Positions 27,329 through 32,887 are shown, numbered from the stretch's first letter. The stretch is DNA of 64,000 nt from Chryseobacterium sp. H1D6B (GCF_029892445.1 NZ_JARXVJ010000001.1:2418001-2482000); one strand, 5' to 3'. A program made the numbers and translations. The notes: a model not told the origin generated them from the sequence alone.

Positions 27329-27433
27329 ATGAAACATTCACATCATCTATTTAATCAGTATTCAGGACTGCAGCCGAAAGGATGTATAGGTCTTGGGAAT
27401 GAAAAAATAAATAAAAGGTGCTTATATACGTAG
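27329..27433 (+). CDS. Leader peptide 2, 34 residues, directly upstream of the tRNA array
   Basis: A 34-codon ORF, starting MKHSHHLFNQYSGLQPKG and ending TAG at 27431-27433. It uses 16 amino acids; only Ala, Asp, Val and Trp are absent. Every amino acid served by the tRNA genes that follow (His, Lys, Pro, Asn, Cys, Thr, Glu, Leu) is present. The last codons overlap the 5' strand of an antiterminator (27416-27421), and the stop sits inside that structure. A ribosome finishing the ORF would therefore break the antiterminator and allow the terminator at 27467. This is the geometry of classical ribosome-mediated attenuation. Expression is inferred. Confidence 0.6.
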   Translation: MKHSHHLFNQYSGLQPKGCIGLGNEKINKRCLYT

Positions 27434-27472
27434 GTCGGCTCATGATCTTATGCGTTACAATATACGGCACCT
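27416..27472 (+). promoter_or_regulatory. Antiterminator overlapping the end of leader ORF 2
   Basis: AGGTGC (27416-27421) pairs perfectly with GCACCT (27467-27472), which is the 5' arm of the terminator, so the two structures exclude each other. A further TATA/TATA pairing (27425-27428 with 27461-27464) extends the stem. Forming it would let transcription continue into the tRNA genes. Confidence 0.6.
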
Positions 27473-27494
27473 CTCAAAAAGAGGTGCTTTTTTT
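27467..27494 (+). terminator. Attenuator terminator immediately before the tRNA array
   Basis: A perfect 8-bp stem GCACCTCT/AGAGGTGC with a 5-base loop is followed by seven T residues. The first tRNA begins 2 bases later at 27497. A terminator placed here has no purpose except to gate transcription of the array. Confidence 0.88.
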
Positions 27495-27496
27495 AT

Positions 27497-27569
27497 GGTT
27501 TCTTTAGCTTATTTGGTAAAGCGCCGGTTTGTGGAGCCGGAGAACAGGGTTCGATCCCCGGAGATACCC
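27497..27569 (+). tRNA. tRNA-His-like (anticodon GTG)
   Basis: Cloverleaf by hand: acceptor GGTTTCT/AGATACC with one T-T mismatch, D stem GCTT/AAGC, anticodon stem CCGGT/GCCGG with loop TTGTGGA (anticodon GTG), T arm CAGGG-TTCGATC-CCCGG. Three bases instead of two link acceptor and D stem. The discriminator is C, as in bacterial tRNA-His, but the -1 position is T, so no G-1 is encoded. CCA is not encoded. The departures suggest a specialised or degenerate copy rather than the housekeeping gene. Confidence 0.8.
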
Positions 27570-27577
27570 AAAATACT

Positions 27578-27651
27578 AATCTCATAGCTCAATTGGTGAG
27601 AGCACCGGTCTTTTAAACCGGGGGTTGAAGGTTCGATTCCTTCTGGGGTTA
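27578..27651 (+). tRNA. tRNA-Lys (anticodon TTT)
   Basis: This cloverleaf is fully paired. Acceptor AATCTCA/TGGGGTT has two G-T pairs, D stem GCTC/GAGC, anticodon stem CCGGT/ACCGG with loop CTTTTAA, and T arm GAAGG-TTCGATT-CCTTC. The discriminator is A. It is one of the most canonical members of the array, although its A1-T72 start is unusual for a bacterial tRNA. No CCA is encoded. Confidence 0.88.
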
Positions 27652-27655
27652 CAAA

Positions 27656-27711
27656 GGTTCACGGAAAATTCTGCTCCGACTGTCTCTCGGAAAAGAATTG
27701 GAAACTGAACC
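27656..27711 (+). ncRNA. Armless tRNA-like hairpin with Asp-type anticodon loop
   Basis: A 56-base element between tRNA-Lys and tRNA-Pro folds into three stacked stems: GGTTCA/TGAACC, AATTCT/AGAATT and TCCGA/TCGGA. The apical loop CTGTCTC has seven bases, T at the position before the triplet and GTC at anticodon positions, as in tRNA-Asp. There is no T arm (no TTCG) or D arm. It may be a tRNA mimic, a processing signal, or coincidence. Its loop region is also complementary to 27125-27135. Confidence 0.45.
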
Positions 27712-27717
27712 CTAAAA

Positions 27718-27789
27718 CTGGAAAGATAACGGTGGTTGTTTACCCGCTTTGGATGCGGGAGGCCATAGGTTCGAATCCTATTTTCCAGA
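27718..27789 (+). tRNA. tRNA-Pro (anticodon TGG)
   Basis: Acceptor CTGGAAA/TTTCCAG is perfect and begins C1-G72, the proline-specific pattern in bacteria, with A73. Anticodon stem CCCGC/GCGGG holds loop TTTGGAT (anticodon TGG), and T arm ATAGG-TTCGAAT-CCTAT is perfect. The D stem has only three pairs, and position 8 is G instead of the near-universal T. No CCA is encoded. Confidence 0.85.
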
Positions 27790-27796
27790 CAAAATT

Positions 27797-27868
27797 GATT
27801 TCGTAGCTCAATGGTAGAGCATCGGTCTGTTAAACCGAAAGTTGAAGGTTCGAGTCCTTCCGAGATCG
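27797..27868 (+). tRNA. tRNA-Asn (anticodon GTT)
   Basis: Acceptor GATTTCG/CGAGATC with one G-T pair, D stem GCTC/GAGC, anticodon stem TCGGT/ACCGA with loop CTGTTAA (anticodon GTT), T arm GAAGG-TTCGAGT-CCTTC, discriminator G as in tRNA-Asn. It is well formed. No CCA is encoded. Confidence 0.88.
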
Positions 27869-27872
27869 CAGA

Positions 27873-27974
27873 TAACTAAATGTTAGTTGTTTCAGGAGAA
27901 AAAATAAAAGTCTGTCAGGCGCAGAAGTTCTTTATATCAAAACACAAAAATATAGACAGACTTTTTCTTTCTCC
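27873..27974 (+). repeat. Structured spacer hairpin, copy 1
   Basis: A small hairpin (AACTAA/TTAGTT) is followed by a long hairpin whose stem is GGAGAAA...AAAGTCTGTC on the left and GACAGACTTTTTC...CTCC on the right. The loop of about 40 bases contains GCGCAGAAGTTCTTTAT. It recurs between later tRNAs (28117-28217 nearly identical; 28388-28486 diverged with compensating stem changes). It may mark processing sites or be a separate small RNA. Confidence 0.75.
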
Positions 27975-28031
27975 AAAAGAATAATAGATAAAAAAGAGAG
28001 TTACTCATTCTTTATTATTTATAATTAAAAT

Positions 28032-28113
28032 GATGGTTCGCCGAAGTTGAAGAGTCGGGGCAGTCTGCAAAACTGCTGCATACGCTGAGTGGGTTTGAAT
28101 CCCATAACCATCT
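28032..28113 (+). tRNA. tRNA-Cys (anticodon GCA) with enlarged variable region
   Basis: Acceptor GATGGTT/AACCATC is perfect and the discriminator is T, the cysteine identity base. Anticodon stem GCAGT/ACTGC holds loop CTGCAAA (anticodon GCA). The T loop is TTTGAAT, lacking the usual C56. The variable region (28077-28088) is 12 bases, where tRNA-Cys normally has 4-5. The D stem is CCGA/TCGG with a 10-base loop. It is recognisable but structurally atypical. Confidence 0.8.
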
Positions 28114-28116
28114 CTA

Positions 28117-28217
28117 ATAACTAAAATGAGATTAGTTCCGGAGAAAAGTAAAAGTCTGTCAAGCGCAGAAGTTCTTTATATCAAACACAAAATTATAGAC
28201 AGACTTTTTCCTGCTCC
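28117..28217 (+). repeat. Structured spacer hairpin, copy 2
   Basis: It is nearly identical to 27873-27974, with the same AACTAA/TTAGTT mini-hairpin, the same AAAGTCTGTC/GACAGACTTT stem and the loop motif AGCGCAGAAGTTCTTTAT. It separates tRNA-Cys from the next tRNA-like gene. Confidence 0.75.
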
Positions 28218-28236
28218 AAAGAATACTTCAAAAAAT

Positions 28237-28307
28237 CAATTGGTAATGTAATGGCAGCATGCAGGAACTGTATTCTTGTCGCTTGGGTTCGATTCCTAAT
28301 CAGTTGA
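28237..28307 (+). tRNA. tRNA-like gene, possibly Thr (TGT)
   Basis: A cloverleaf can be drawn: acceptor CAATTGG/TCAGTTG with G-T pairs, D stem ATGT/GCAT, anticodon stem CAGGA/TCTTG, T arm TTGGG-TTCGATT-CCTAA. The loop ACTGTAT gives anticodon TGT, but position 33 is C rather than the near-universal T, and a sixth A-T pair could shrink the loop. Amino-acid identity is therefore doubtful; it could be a decoy. Confidence 0.55.
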
Positions 28308-28315
28308 TTTTAAAA

Positions 28316-28387
28316 GCTCCATTCGTCCAACGGTCAGGACGCCTGCCTTTCGAGCAGAAAACAAGAGTTCGATTCTCTTATGGATTA
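28316..28387 (+). tRNA. tRNA-Glu (anticodon TTC)
   Basis: The D arm GTCC...GGAC and the loop CTTTCGA with anticodon TTC are as in tRNA-Glu; T arm AAGAG-TTCGATT-CTCTT is perfect. The acceptor GCTCCAT/ATGGATT has a C-T mismatch at the second pair and the anticodon stem has four pairs plus a C-A mismatch. It is slightly degenerate compared with a housekeeping tRNA. Confidence 0.8.
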
Positions 28388-28486
28388 CATGTAGTGAAAT
28401 GAGAAAGAGCTTGTCGAGCGCAGGAGATCTTTAAGGCACTAACAGGCATAATTTATATAGAGACAAGCTTTCTCTTCACTCTCATT
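28388..28486 (+). repeat. Structured spacer hairpin, copy 3 (diverged, covarying)
   Basis: The stem AGTGAAATGAGAAAGCTTGTC-type left arm (28392-28414) pairs with GACAAGCTTTCTC...CACT on the right. Compared with copies 1 and 2 the pair GTCTGTC/GACAGAC is replaced by GCTTGTC/GACAAGC, so both strands changed together. The loop keeps GAGCGCAGGAGATCTTTA. This compensation is direct evidence for a selected RNA structure. Confidence 0.7.
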
Positions 28487-28489
28487 ATA

Positions 28490-28556
28490 AGTGATTGGTA
28501 ATAAGCAATAAGTAATACAACTGAACAGCTGTAACAGGATTACTCATTACCAATTA
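28490..28556 (+). repeat. Long hairpin before tRNA-Leu
   Basis: ATTGGTAAT pairs with ATTACCAAT, with a second stem AGTAAT/ATTACT inside and a loop around CTGAACAGCTGTAACAGG. It has no T-run, so a terminator is unlikely; an RNase processing site is possible. Confidence 0.45.
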
Positions 28557-28574
28557 TTTATTATTCATCAACAC

Positions 28575-28648
28575 GCAGAAATGGCGGAACTGGCAGACGC
28601 ACTTGATTTAGGCTCAAGGTCTTGAGGGTTCGACTCCCTTTTTCTGTA
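28575..28648 (+). tRNA. tRNA-Leu-like (anticodon TAG) lacking the long variable arm
   Basis: Acceptor GCAGAAA/TTTCTGT, typical leucine D-arm sequence (TGGCGGAAC-TGG-AGACGC), anticodon stem CTTGA/TCAAG with loop TTTAGGC (anticodon TAG), and T arm GAGGG-TTCGACT-CCCTT. Leucine tRNAs are class II with a long variable arm, but here only five bases (GTCTT) separate the stems. This makes it a strikingly non-standard leucine tRNA. The YkuK-type gene starts 55 bases later. Confidence 0.8.
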
Positions 28649-28703
28649 CAAAAAATAGAAAATATCAAAAAAAGAATGTAGAATTTTTTAAAATTAAATT
28701 ACA

Positions 28704-29189
28704 ATGGAAACGCAGCAAGAAACATGGCAGAATATGACTGGAAAGATTTTCCGAAAACCTATCATACAGCTGGTAGAAGAAGCCATTATCCTCGAACAAG
28801 CCAATGGACACCGATTAAAAGTCTGTGTGGGTTCAGACTCCCACGTATATGGTGATACTGTGAGTTATGCAACAGCAGTAGTGTTTGTACGCGAAGGAAA
28901 AGGTGCGTTTACATTTATCAGAAAAGAAAGAGCAGTACAGCGTATCAGTATCAAAGAACGGATGTTGAATGAAGTGAACAAATCTGTAGAAATTGCCTAC
29001 GCGATCTGTGCTGTTTTGGAAAATTATAATGTAGAAATGGAGGTACACGCAGATATCAATACCGATCCTGAATTTAAATCTAATACCGCATTGAGAGATG
29101 CAATGGGATATATTTTGGGAATGGGATATGTGTTTAAAGCTAAACCCTATGCTTTTGCAAGTTCAAACTGTGCTGATATGATGGTTTAA
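28704..29189 (+). CDS. YkuK-family RNase H-like protein
   Basis: A 161-residue protein of the YkuK (DUF458) family, which has an RNase H-like fold. The first strand carries the acidic motif as VCVGSDSHVYGDTVSYATAV, where the Asp is a candidate metal ligand. A second acidic position follows in NVEMEVHADINTDPEFKSN and a C-terminal stretch AFASSNCADMM closes the family pattern. Biochemical function is not established for the family; nuclease activity is inferred from the fold. It is the first protein gene after the tRNA array, 55 bases after tRNA-Leu with no terminator between, so it is probably read from the same transcript. Confidence 0.85.
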   Translation: METQQETWQNMTGKIFRKPIIQLVEEAIILEQANGHRLKVCVGSDSHVYGDTVSYATAVVFVREGKGAFTFIRKERAVQRISIKERMLNEVNKSVEIAYAICAVLENYNVEMEVHADINTDPEFKSNTALRDAMGYILGMGYVFKAKPYAFASSNCADMMV

Positions 29190-29205
29190 TTTTAAAATAA
29201 GAACG

Positions 29206-29595
29206 ATGGAAATAATGAAGAGACTTTTGTTTTTGGATGATGTAAGATATCCTCTCGAAGCTTATCATTATACGAAAGAAGATATTTTTCTTAGAAAAGA
29301 CTGGCATATCGTCCGAAACTATGAGCAGTTCATTAATAGAATCAAAGACAACGGACTTCCTGAAATGATATCTTTTGATCACGATCTTGGGGATGAACAT
29401 TATTTAAATTCTGATTCTTTGGAATATACAGAAAAAACAGGATATGACTGCGCAAAATGGCTGATAGAATACTGTATGGATCATTATTTAGATCTGCCAA
29501 AATTTTACAGCCACTCGATGAATCCAGTTGGAAAAGAGAGAATTATCGGAATTTTAGTAAATTTTAAAAAAATGAAATGGACATTTTTGGATTAA
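29206..29595 (+). CDS. Cyclic-phosphate-processing receiver-like (cREC) protein
   Basis: A 129-residue protein resembling the cyclic-phosphate-processing Receiver domain family, described in computational work on RNA-repair systems as acting on 2',3'-cyclic phosphate RNA ends. Visible hallmarks are LLFLDDVRYP at the N-terminus, MISFDHDLGDEHY, TGYDCAKWLIEYC, and the C-terminal FYSHSMNPVGKERI, whose His and acidic residues are likely catalytic. ATG at 29215 (MKRLLFLDD) is an alternative start. It lies 16 bases after the YkuK-type gene. The name comes from pattern recognition; the activity is a prediction of the family. Confidence 0.82.
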   Translation: MEIMKRLLFLDDVRYPLEAYHYTKEDIFLRKDWHIVRNYEQFINRIKDNGLPEMISFDHDLGDEHYLNSDSLEYTEKTGYDCAKWLIEYCMDHYLDLPKFYSHSMNPVGKERIIGILVNFKKMKWTFLD

Positions 29596-29665
29596 TTCTC
29601 CTTTGTAAAACAAAAAATGACCATGAATGCACTGTAAAGAACAATGAATTAAAAACAATTAAAAA

Positions 29666-30229
29666 ATGAAACCAAATATATTTTTTACGGCGGACCATCA
29701 TTTCGGCCACGCCAATATTATAAAATTTTCAGAAAGACCGTTTGAGACGATAGAAGAAATGAATGAAGAGCTCATAAAAAGATGGAATGAGAAAATTAGT
29801 AATAACGATTCGGTGTACCATTTGGGTGATGTCAGCCTAGGAAAGCCGGATTTTACAAAAGAAACCCTGGATAGATTAAATGGTAAAATTCATTTGATAA
29901 AAGGAAATCATGAAGGCTCGGCACTTACGCACACTAAAAGGTTTGAATGGATAAAAGATTATTATGAATTGAATATCGATGAGCCTGAAAACAGCAATGA
30001 GAAGCAGAAAATTATTCTTTTTCACTACGCAATGCGTACATGGAATGGCTCGCACCGAGGAACCTGGCAATTATACGGCCACTCGCATGGTACTTTGCCG
30101 GATGATGAAATGAGCCTCAGCATTGATGTAGGTGTCGACTGTCACAATTTTTGTCCAATTTCTTACGATGAAGTAAAAGAACTTATGAAAAAGAAAAAAT
30201 GGATACCCCCTTTTGCACCTAGAAATTAA
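29666..30229 (+). CDS. Calcineurin-like metallophosphoesterase
   Basis: A 187-residue phosphoesterase. The binuclear-metal motifs are all present: FFTADHHFGHANII (D-x-H), VYHLGDVS (GD), LIKGNHEG (GNHE), IILFHYAM (H) and LYGHSHGT (GHSH). Family members with this compact architecture act on phosphodiesters; in RNA-repair gene neighbourhoods they are proposed to open 2',3'-cyclic phosphates or remove terminal phosphates. Here the neighbours are a cREC protein and an RNA exonuclease, which favours an RNA-end substrate, an inference. It begins 70 bases after the cREC gene. Confidence 0.9.
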   Translation: MKPNIFFTADHHFGHANIIKFSERPFETIEEMNEELIKRWNEKISNNDSVYHLGDVSLGKPDFTKETLDRLNGKIHLIKGNHEGSALTHTKRFEWIKDYYELNIDEPENSNEKQKIILFHYAMRTWNGSHRGTWQLYGHSHGTLPDDEMSLSIDVGVDCHNFCPISYDEVKELMKKKKWIPPFAPRN

Positions 30230-30262
30230 TGCAGAAAATTTAAGATTTTAAAAACAAAAACA

Positions 30263-30820
30263 ATGAAAACAACAGATACTATACTAGTTATAGACCTCGA
30301 AGCTACCTGCTGGGACGGCAGGCCGCCGAGAGGTCAGGAAAACGAGATCATAGAAATCGGAATTTGTATTTTAGATACAAAAACCGGAGAGATTTCAAAA
30401 AATGAAGGAATTTTAGTACAACCTCAATACTCCAGAGTAAGTCCATTTTGTACGGAACTTACATCTATTACCCAGGAAATGCTGGATGAAGACGGAATAT
30501 TATTAGAAGATGCACTAGATATTCTGAGAACAGATTATGATTCTGAAAACCTTACTTGGGCAAGCTATGGAAATTATGATCTGAATATGCTTCAGAGCCA
30601 AGCCAGAAAATTCAGAATTGATTACCCATTAAATGATGAACATATCAATGTGAAAACATTATTTGCCCAGCTGCATCCTATTAGAAAAAGTGTAGGAATG
30701 GATAGAGCACTTAAGGAACTGAAGTTTCCTTTAGAAGGTACCCACCACAGAGGGGTAGATGATGCCAAGAATATTGCGAAGATTTTATTTTGGTGTTTGA
30801 ATCAGTACAATAGAAAATAA
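30263..30820 (+). CDS. ERI1-like DEDDh 3'-5' exoribonuclease
   Basis: A 185-residue DEDDh exonuclease. Exo I is LVIDLEATCWDG, close to the DFEATC of eukaryotic ERI1/3'hExo proteins; ENEIIEIGICILD follows. Exo II lies in WASYGNYDLNMLQ, and Exo III is THHRGVDDAKNIAKIL with the catalytic His and Asp. ERI1-type enzymes trim 3' ends of structured RNAs, including rRNA and histone mRNA stem-loops, so tRNA ends are plausible substrates. It is the last gene of the tRNA/RNA-repair island, followed by a 12-bp terminator overlapping its stop. Confidence 0.88.
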   Translation: MKTTDTILVIDLEATCWDGRPPRGQENEIIEIGICILDTKTGEISKNEGILVQPQYSRVSPFCTELTSITQEMLDEDGILLEDALDILRTDYDSENLTWASYGNYDLNMLQSQARKFRIDYPLNDEHINVKTLFAQLHPIRKSVGMDRALKELKFPLEGTHHRGVDDAKNIAKILFWCLNQYNRK

Positions 30821-30846
30821 AGAGCAGCCCTTGACTGCTCTTTATT
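30816..30846 (+). terminator. Terminator closing the RNA-repair operon
   Basis: A perfect 12-bp stem AATAAAGAGCAG/CTGCTCTTTATT with a 7-base loop overlaps the stop of the exonuclease gene. It marks the end of the tRNA-protein transcription unit that starts about 27277. Confidence 0.75.
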
Positions 30847-30899
30847 CATTTCAATCATGCAGTGAGTAAGTGTTGGAATATTTTTAAGATTTAAATTTA

Positions 30900-30907
30900 T
30901 AAATTTG
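30900..30907 (+). promoter_or_regulatory. -7 promoter motif of the LytTR gene
   Basis: TAAATTTG matches TAnnTTTG; transcription would start about 30914, seven bases before the ATG at 30921. Confidence 0.55.
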
Positions 30908-30920
30908 CACAAAACACAGA

Positions 30921-31982
30921 ATGAAAAAAATACATTTCATGATTATACCCTTTATAATCATAGTTCTCGCCGGAATATGTTATCTAGGCTTCAATTTCAC
31001 CTATAATTCTTCGAGCAATGAGCTGATGGAACAGCAGTTAAAAGCTGCTCACTATCAATCTAAATTAGTCGCCACTATGATTTTTGAAGAATTAGGTGAT
31101 GGGGTATCTGAAGATCAAATTGTAAACAACATACAGCAGGCCTTGGAAAAGTCTCCCAGTGACCTCGTTTTTCTTTGTATGTTTAATAAATACGGAAAAG
31201 TGATCTGCCATCCGGATAGGAAAAAAATTGGAATGGTAATTAAAAATCAAGATTACATACACTCTTTTTCAGATATTGATTTGCAGGTTGATTTTAAGAG
31301 TGCTTTAGAAAAATCTATGGATTATGGAGGGATACGTAAAATAAAAGGCAGCAGTGAAATTATTTATTTAAGTCCTGTAGAAAATACAGACTGGATCATT
31401 ACATCACATAGTAATTTGACAACATTAGAGGATACGCTAAGCGATATTAAAACAAAGCTGCAATTGTTTTTTATACTCATGTGGGTCTGCAGTGTAGTCC
31501 TGATTTTGTTTTTAGTTAATGTATTGTATCAAAAATATTTTCATAAAGTAAGCCAAGAAAACTTAGAAATACAGCATCGGATAATAGACAAGCAGGCAGT
31601 TCAAGAATATGACAGCACAGCAGAGGAAGAAGAGACTAATAGACCCATCAAACGGTTTTTAGCAGAAAAGGGATTAAAACTAGTTCCAGTGGAAGTTGAA
31701 AATATTGCTTTTGTCTATTTGGAAAATAAAGTTACTTATGTTGTTGATCTGAATGGATATAAGTTAACATTAAATTTAAATCTGGAAGAAGTATATCAAA
31801 CCTTACCTAAAGAACAGTTTTTCAGAGTTTCAAGACAAATTATATTGTCGTTAAAAGCCATTCAGAATGTAGAAAAATATGGGGCGACTCAGCTGCGAGC
31901 TGTTACTCATCCCCCTTCTGAAATTCCTCTTGTTATAAGTAAAGCGAAGGTAAGCGAATTTAAACTTTGGATGGGTAAATAA
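30921..31982 (+). CDS. Membrane-bound LytTR-type transcriptional regulator
   Basis: A 353-residue one-component regulator. Two membrane segments (about residues 5-27 and 180-205) bracket an extracytoplasmic sensor of about 150 residues that resembles a Cache/PAS-like ligand domain (VFLCMFNKYGKVICHPDRKK, IIYLSPVENTDWIITSH). A cytoplasmic linker leads to a C-terminal LytTR DNA-binding domain (about 255-350; VEVENIAFVYLENKVTYVV, FFRVSRQIILSLKAI). It is monocistronic with its own promoter. The signal and targets are unknown; a link to the RNA-repair island is not supported because a terminator separates them. Confidence 0.88.
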   Translation: MKKIHFMIIPFIIIVLAGICYLGFNFTYNSSSNELMEQQLKAAHYQSKLVATMIFEELGDGVSEDQIVNNIQQALEKSPSDLVFLCMFNKYGKVICHPDRKKIGMVIKNQDYIHSFSDIDLQVDFKSALEKSMDYGGIRKIKGSSEIIYLSPVENTDWIITSHSNLTTLEDTLSDIKTKLQLFFILMWVCSVVLILFLVNVLYQKYFHKVSQENLEIQHRIIDKQAVQEYDSTAEEEETNRPIKRFLAEKGLKLVPVEVENIAFVYLENKVTYVVDLNGYKLTLNLNLEEVYQTLPKEQFFRVSRQIILSLKAIQNVEKYGATQLRAVTHPPSEIPLVISKAKVSEFKLWMGK

Positions 31983-31989
31983 AAGAGAA

Positions 31990-32011
31990 AATCCTATCGA
32001 ATGATAGGATT
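31990..32011. terminator. Hairpin between convergent genes
   Basis: AATCCTATC/GATAGGATT, a 9-bp stem with a GAAT loop, lies between the LytTR gene and the convergent lipoprotein gene. It lacks a long T-run, so terminator strength is doubtful. Confidence 0.45.
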
Positions 32012-32035
32012 CATAGAGTAAATAACTTAAGCCTA

Positions 32036-32887
32036 TTACGGAGCTAAAGAAGTGTCCGTGTTGAGTATAGGCCAAACATTAGGAGAGGGGAAACTGATTC
32101 CTTTATTATCACCACGTGCAGTATCCTGTCCGAAATAATATAAAGGCCAGCCTTTATAAGTGATTTGTGTTTTTCCGTGAACTGTGATTGTTGCAAAATC
32201 TGCTGCATTTACAATACTTGGGAATTTCATTGTATTAATCTCTGCAACCGGCCATACGCCATTATTAGATAAATTTGCGGCTGTGAAATTATTGGTGTTT
32301 TTAGTATCATTTTTAAAACGATATAATGTTCTGCCATTAGCATCTGTCAAATAAAAAGTACTTCCAGTGCCTTCTGTATAAGTACTTGCATTATTAGAAG
32401 CGGTATAGTTTTTACCATTATGGCCCAACAGCTGTGCTGCAACTGACATTACCGTATAGTCAGGTTTTGCTACGAACCAGACATTATTCACTTTATCCCC
32501 AGCAGTATCGCTTGTATTTATATCATTTTTATAATAATATAAGGGCCACCCTTTGTAAGTAGTTTGTTTTTTACCGTCTTGGCGGGTAATAGTACCGAAG
32601 TCTGCAGCATTTAGAGAATTGTCGATGTTAAGGTTTTCGTTGTAAAAAATGGGCCAGGTATCTACACATCCCGCAGAAGTACATGCAGAAATTCCTTTGT
32701 AATCTCTTGAAAAGAAATAAAGTGTTTTGCCGTCTTTATCTGTCAGAACTTTCCCAAAAGCAGCATTTTCTGATATTTTAACAGTTCTGTTATCTACTGT
32801 TGTATTGTTGTCATCATCAGAATTACAACTGTAAGTTAAAAATCCCATCATTAATAATAGGACGATCCAAGAATTTTTTTTCATCAT
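32036..32887 (-). CDS. COG4315-type secreted lipoprotein
   Basis: A lipoprotein of about 283 residues when started at 32887 (MMKKNSWIVLLLMMGFL then TYSCNSDDD, with the lipobox cysteine). A longer frame begins at 32959, but that start lies upstream of the -7 motif at 32914-32921 and is rejected. The mature part contains three to four copies of the secreted repeat found in COG4315 proteins: FGKVLTDKDGKTLYFFSRD, TTYKGWPLYYYKND and QITYKGWPLYYFGQD. Function is unknown for the family; it is exported and anchored, probably to the outer membrane. Confidence 0.88.
   Translation of the reverse strand: MMKKNSWIVLLLMMGFLTYSCNSDDDNNTTVDNRTVKISENAAFGKVLTDKDGKTLYFFSRDYKGISACTSAGCVDTWPIFYNENLNIDNSLNAADFGTITRQDGKKQTTYKGWPLYYYKNDINTSDTAGDKVNNVWFVAKPDYTVMSVAAQLLGHNGKNYTASNNASTYTEGTGSTFYLTDANGRTLYRFKNDTKNTNNFTAANLSNNGVWPVAEINTMKFPSIVNAADFATITVHGKTQITYKGWPLYYFGQDTARGDNKGISFPSPNVWPILNTDTSLAP

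Noticed and set aside
27656..27711. Calling the hairpin a true tRNA-Asp
   Set aside because: It lacks D and T arms and the TTCG loop; only the apical stem-loop resembles tRNA-Asp, so it is listed as an ncRNA of uncertain role.
27497..28648. A prophage or phage-remnant tRNA cluster
   Set aside because: No integrase, capsid, tail or lysis gene is within reach on either side, and the array shares a transcript with RNA-processing genes and is gated by leader ORFs.
31990..32011. Strong terminator after the LytTR gene
   Set aside because: The hairpin is good but lacks a T-run, so only weak or processing function is claimed.
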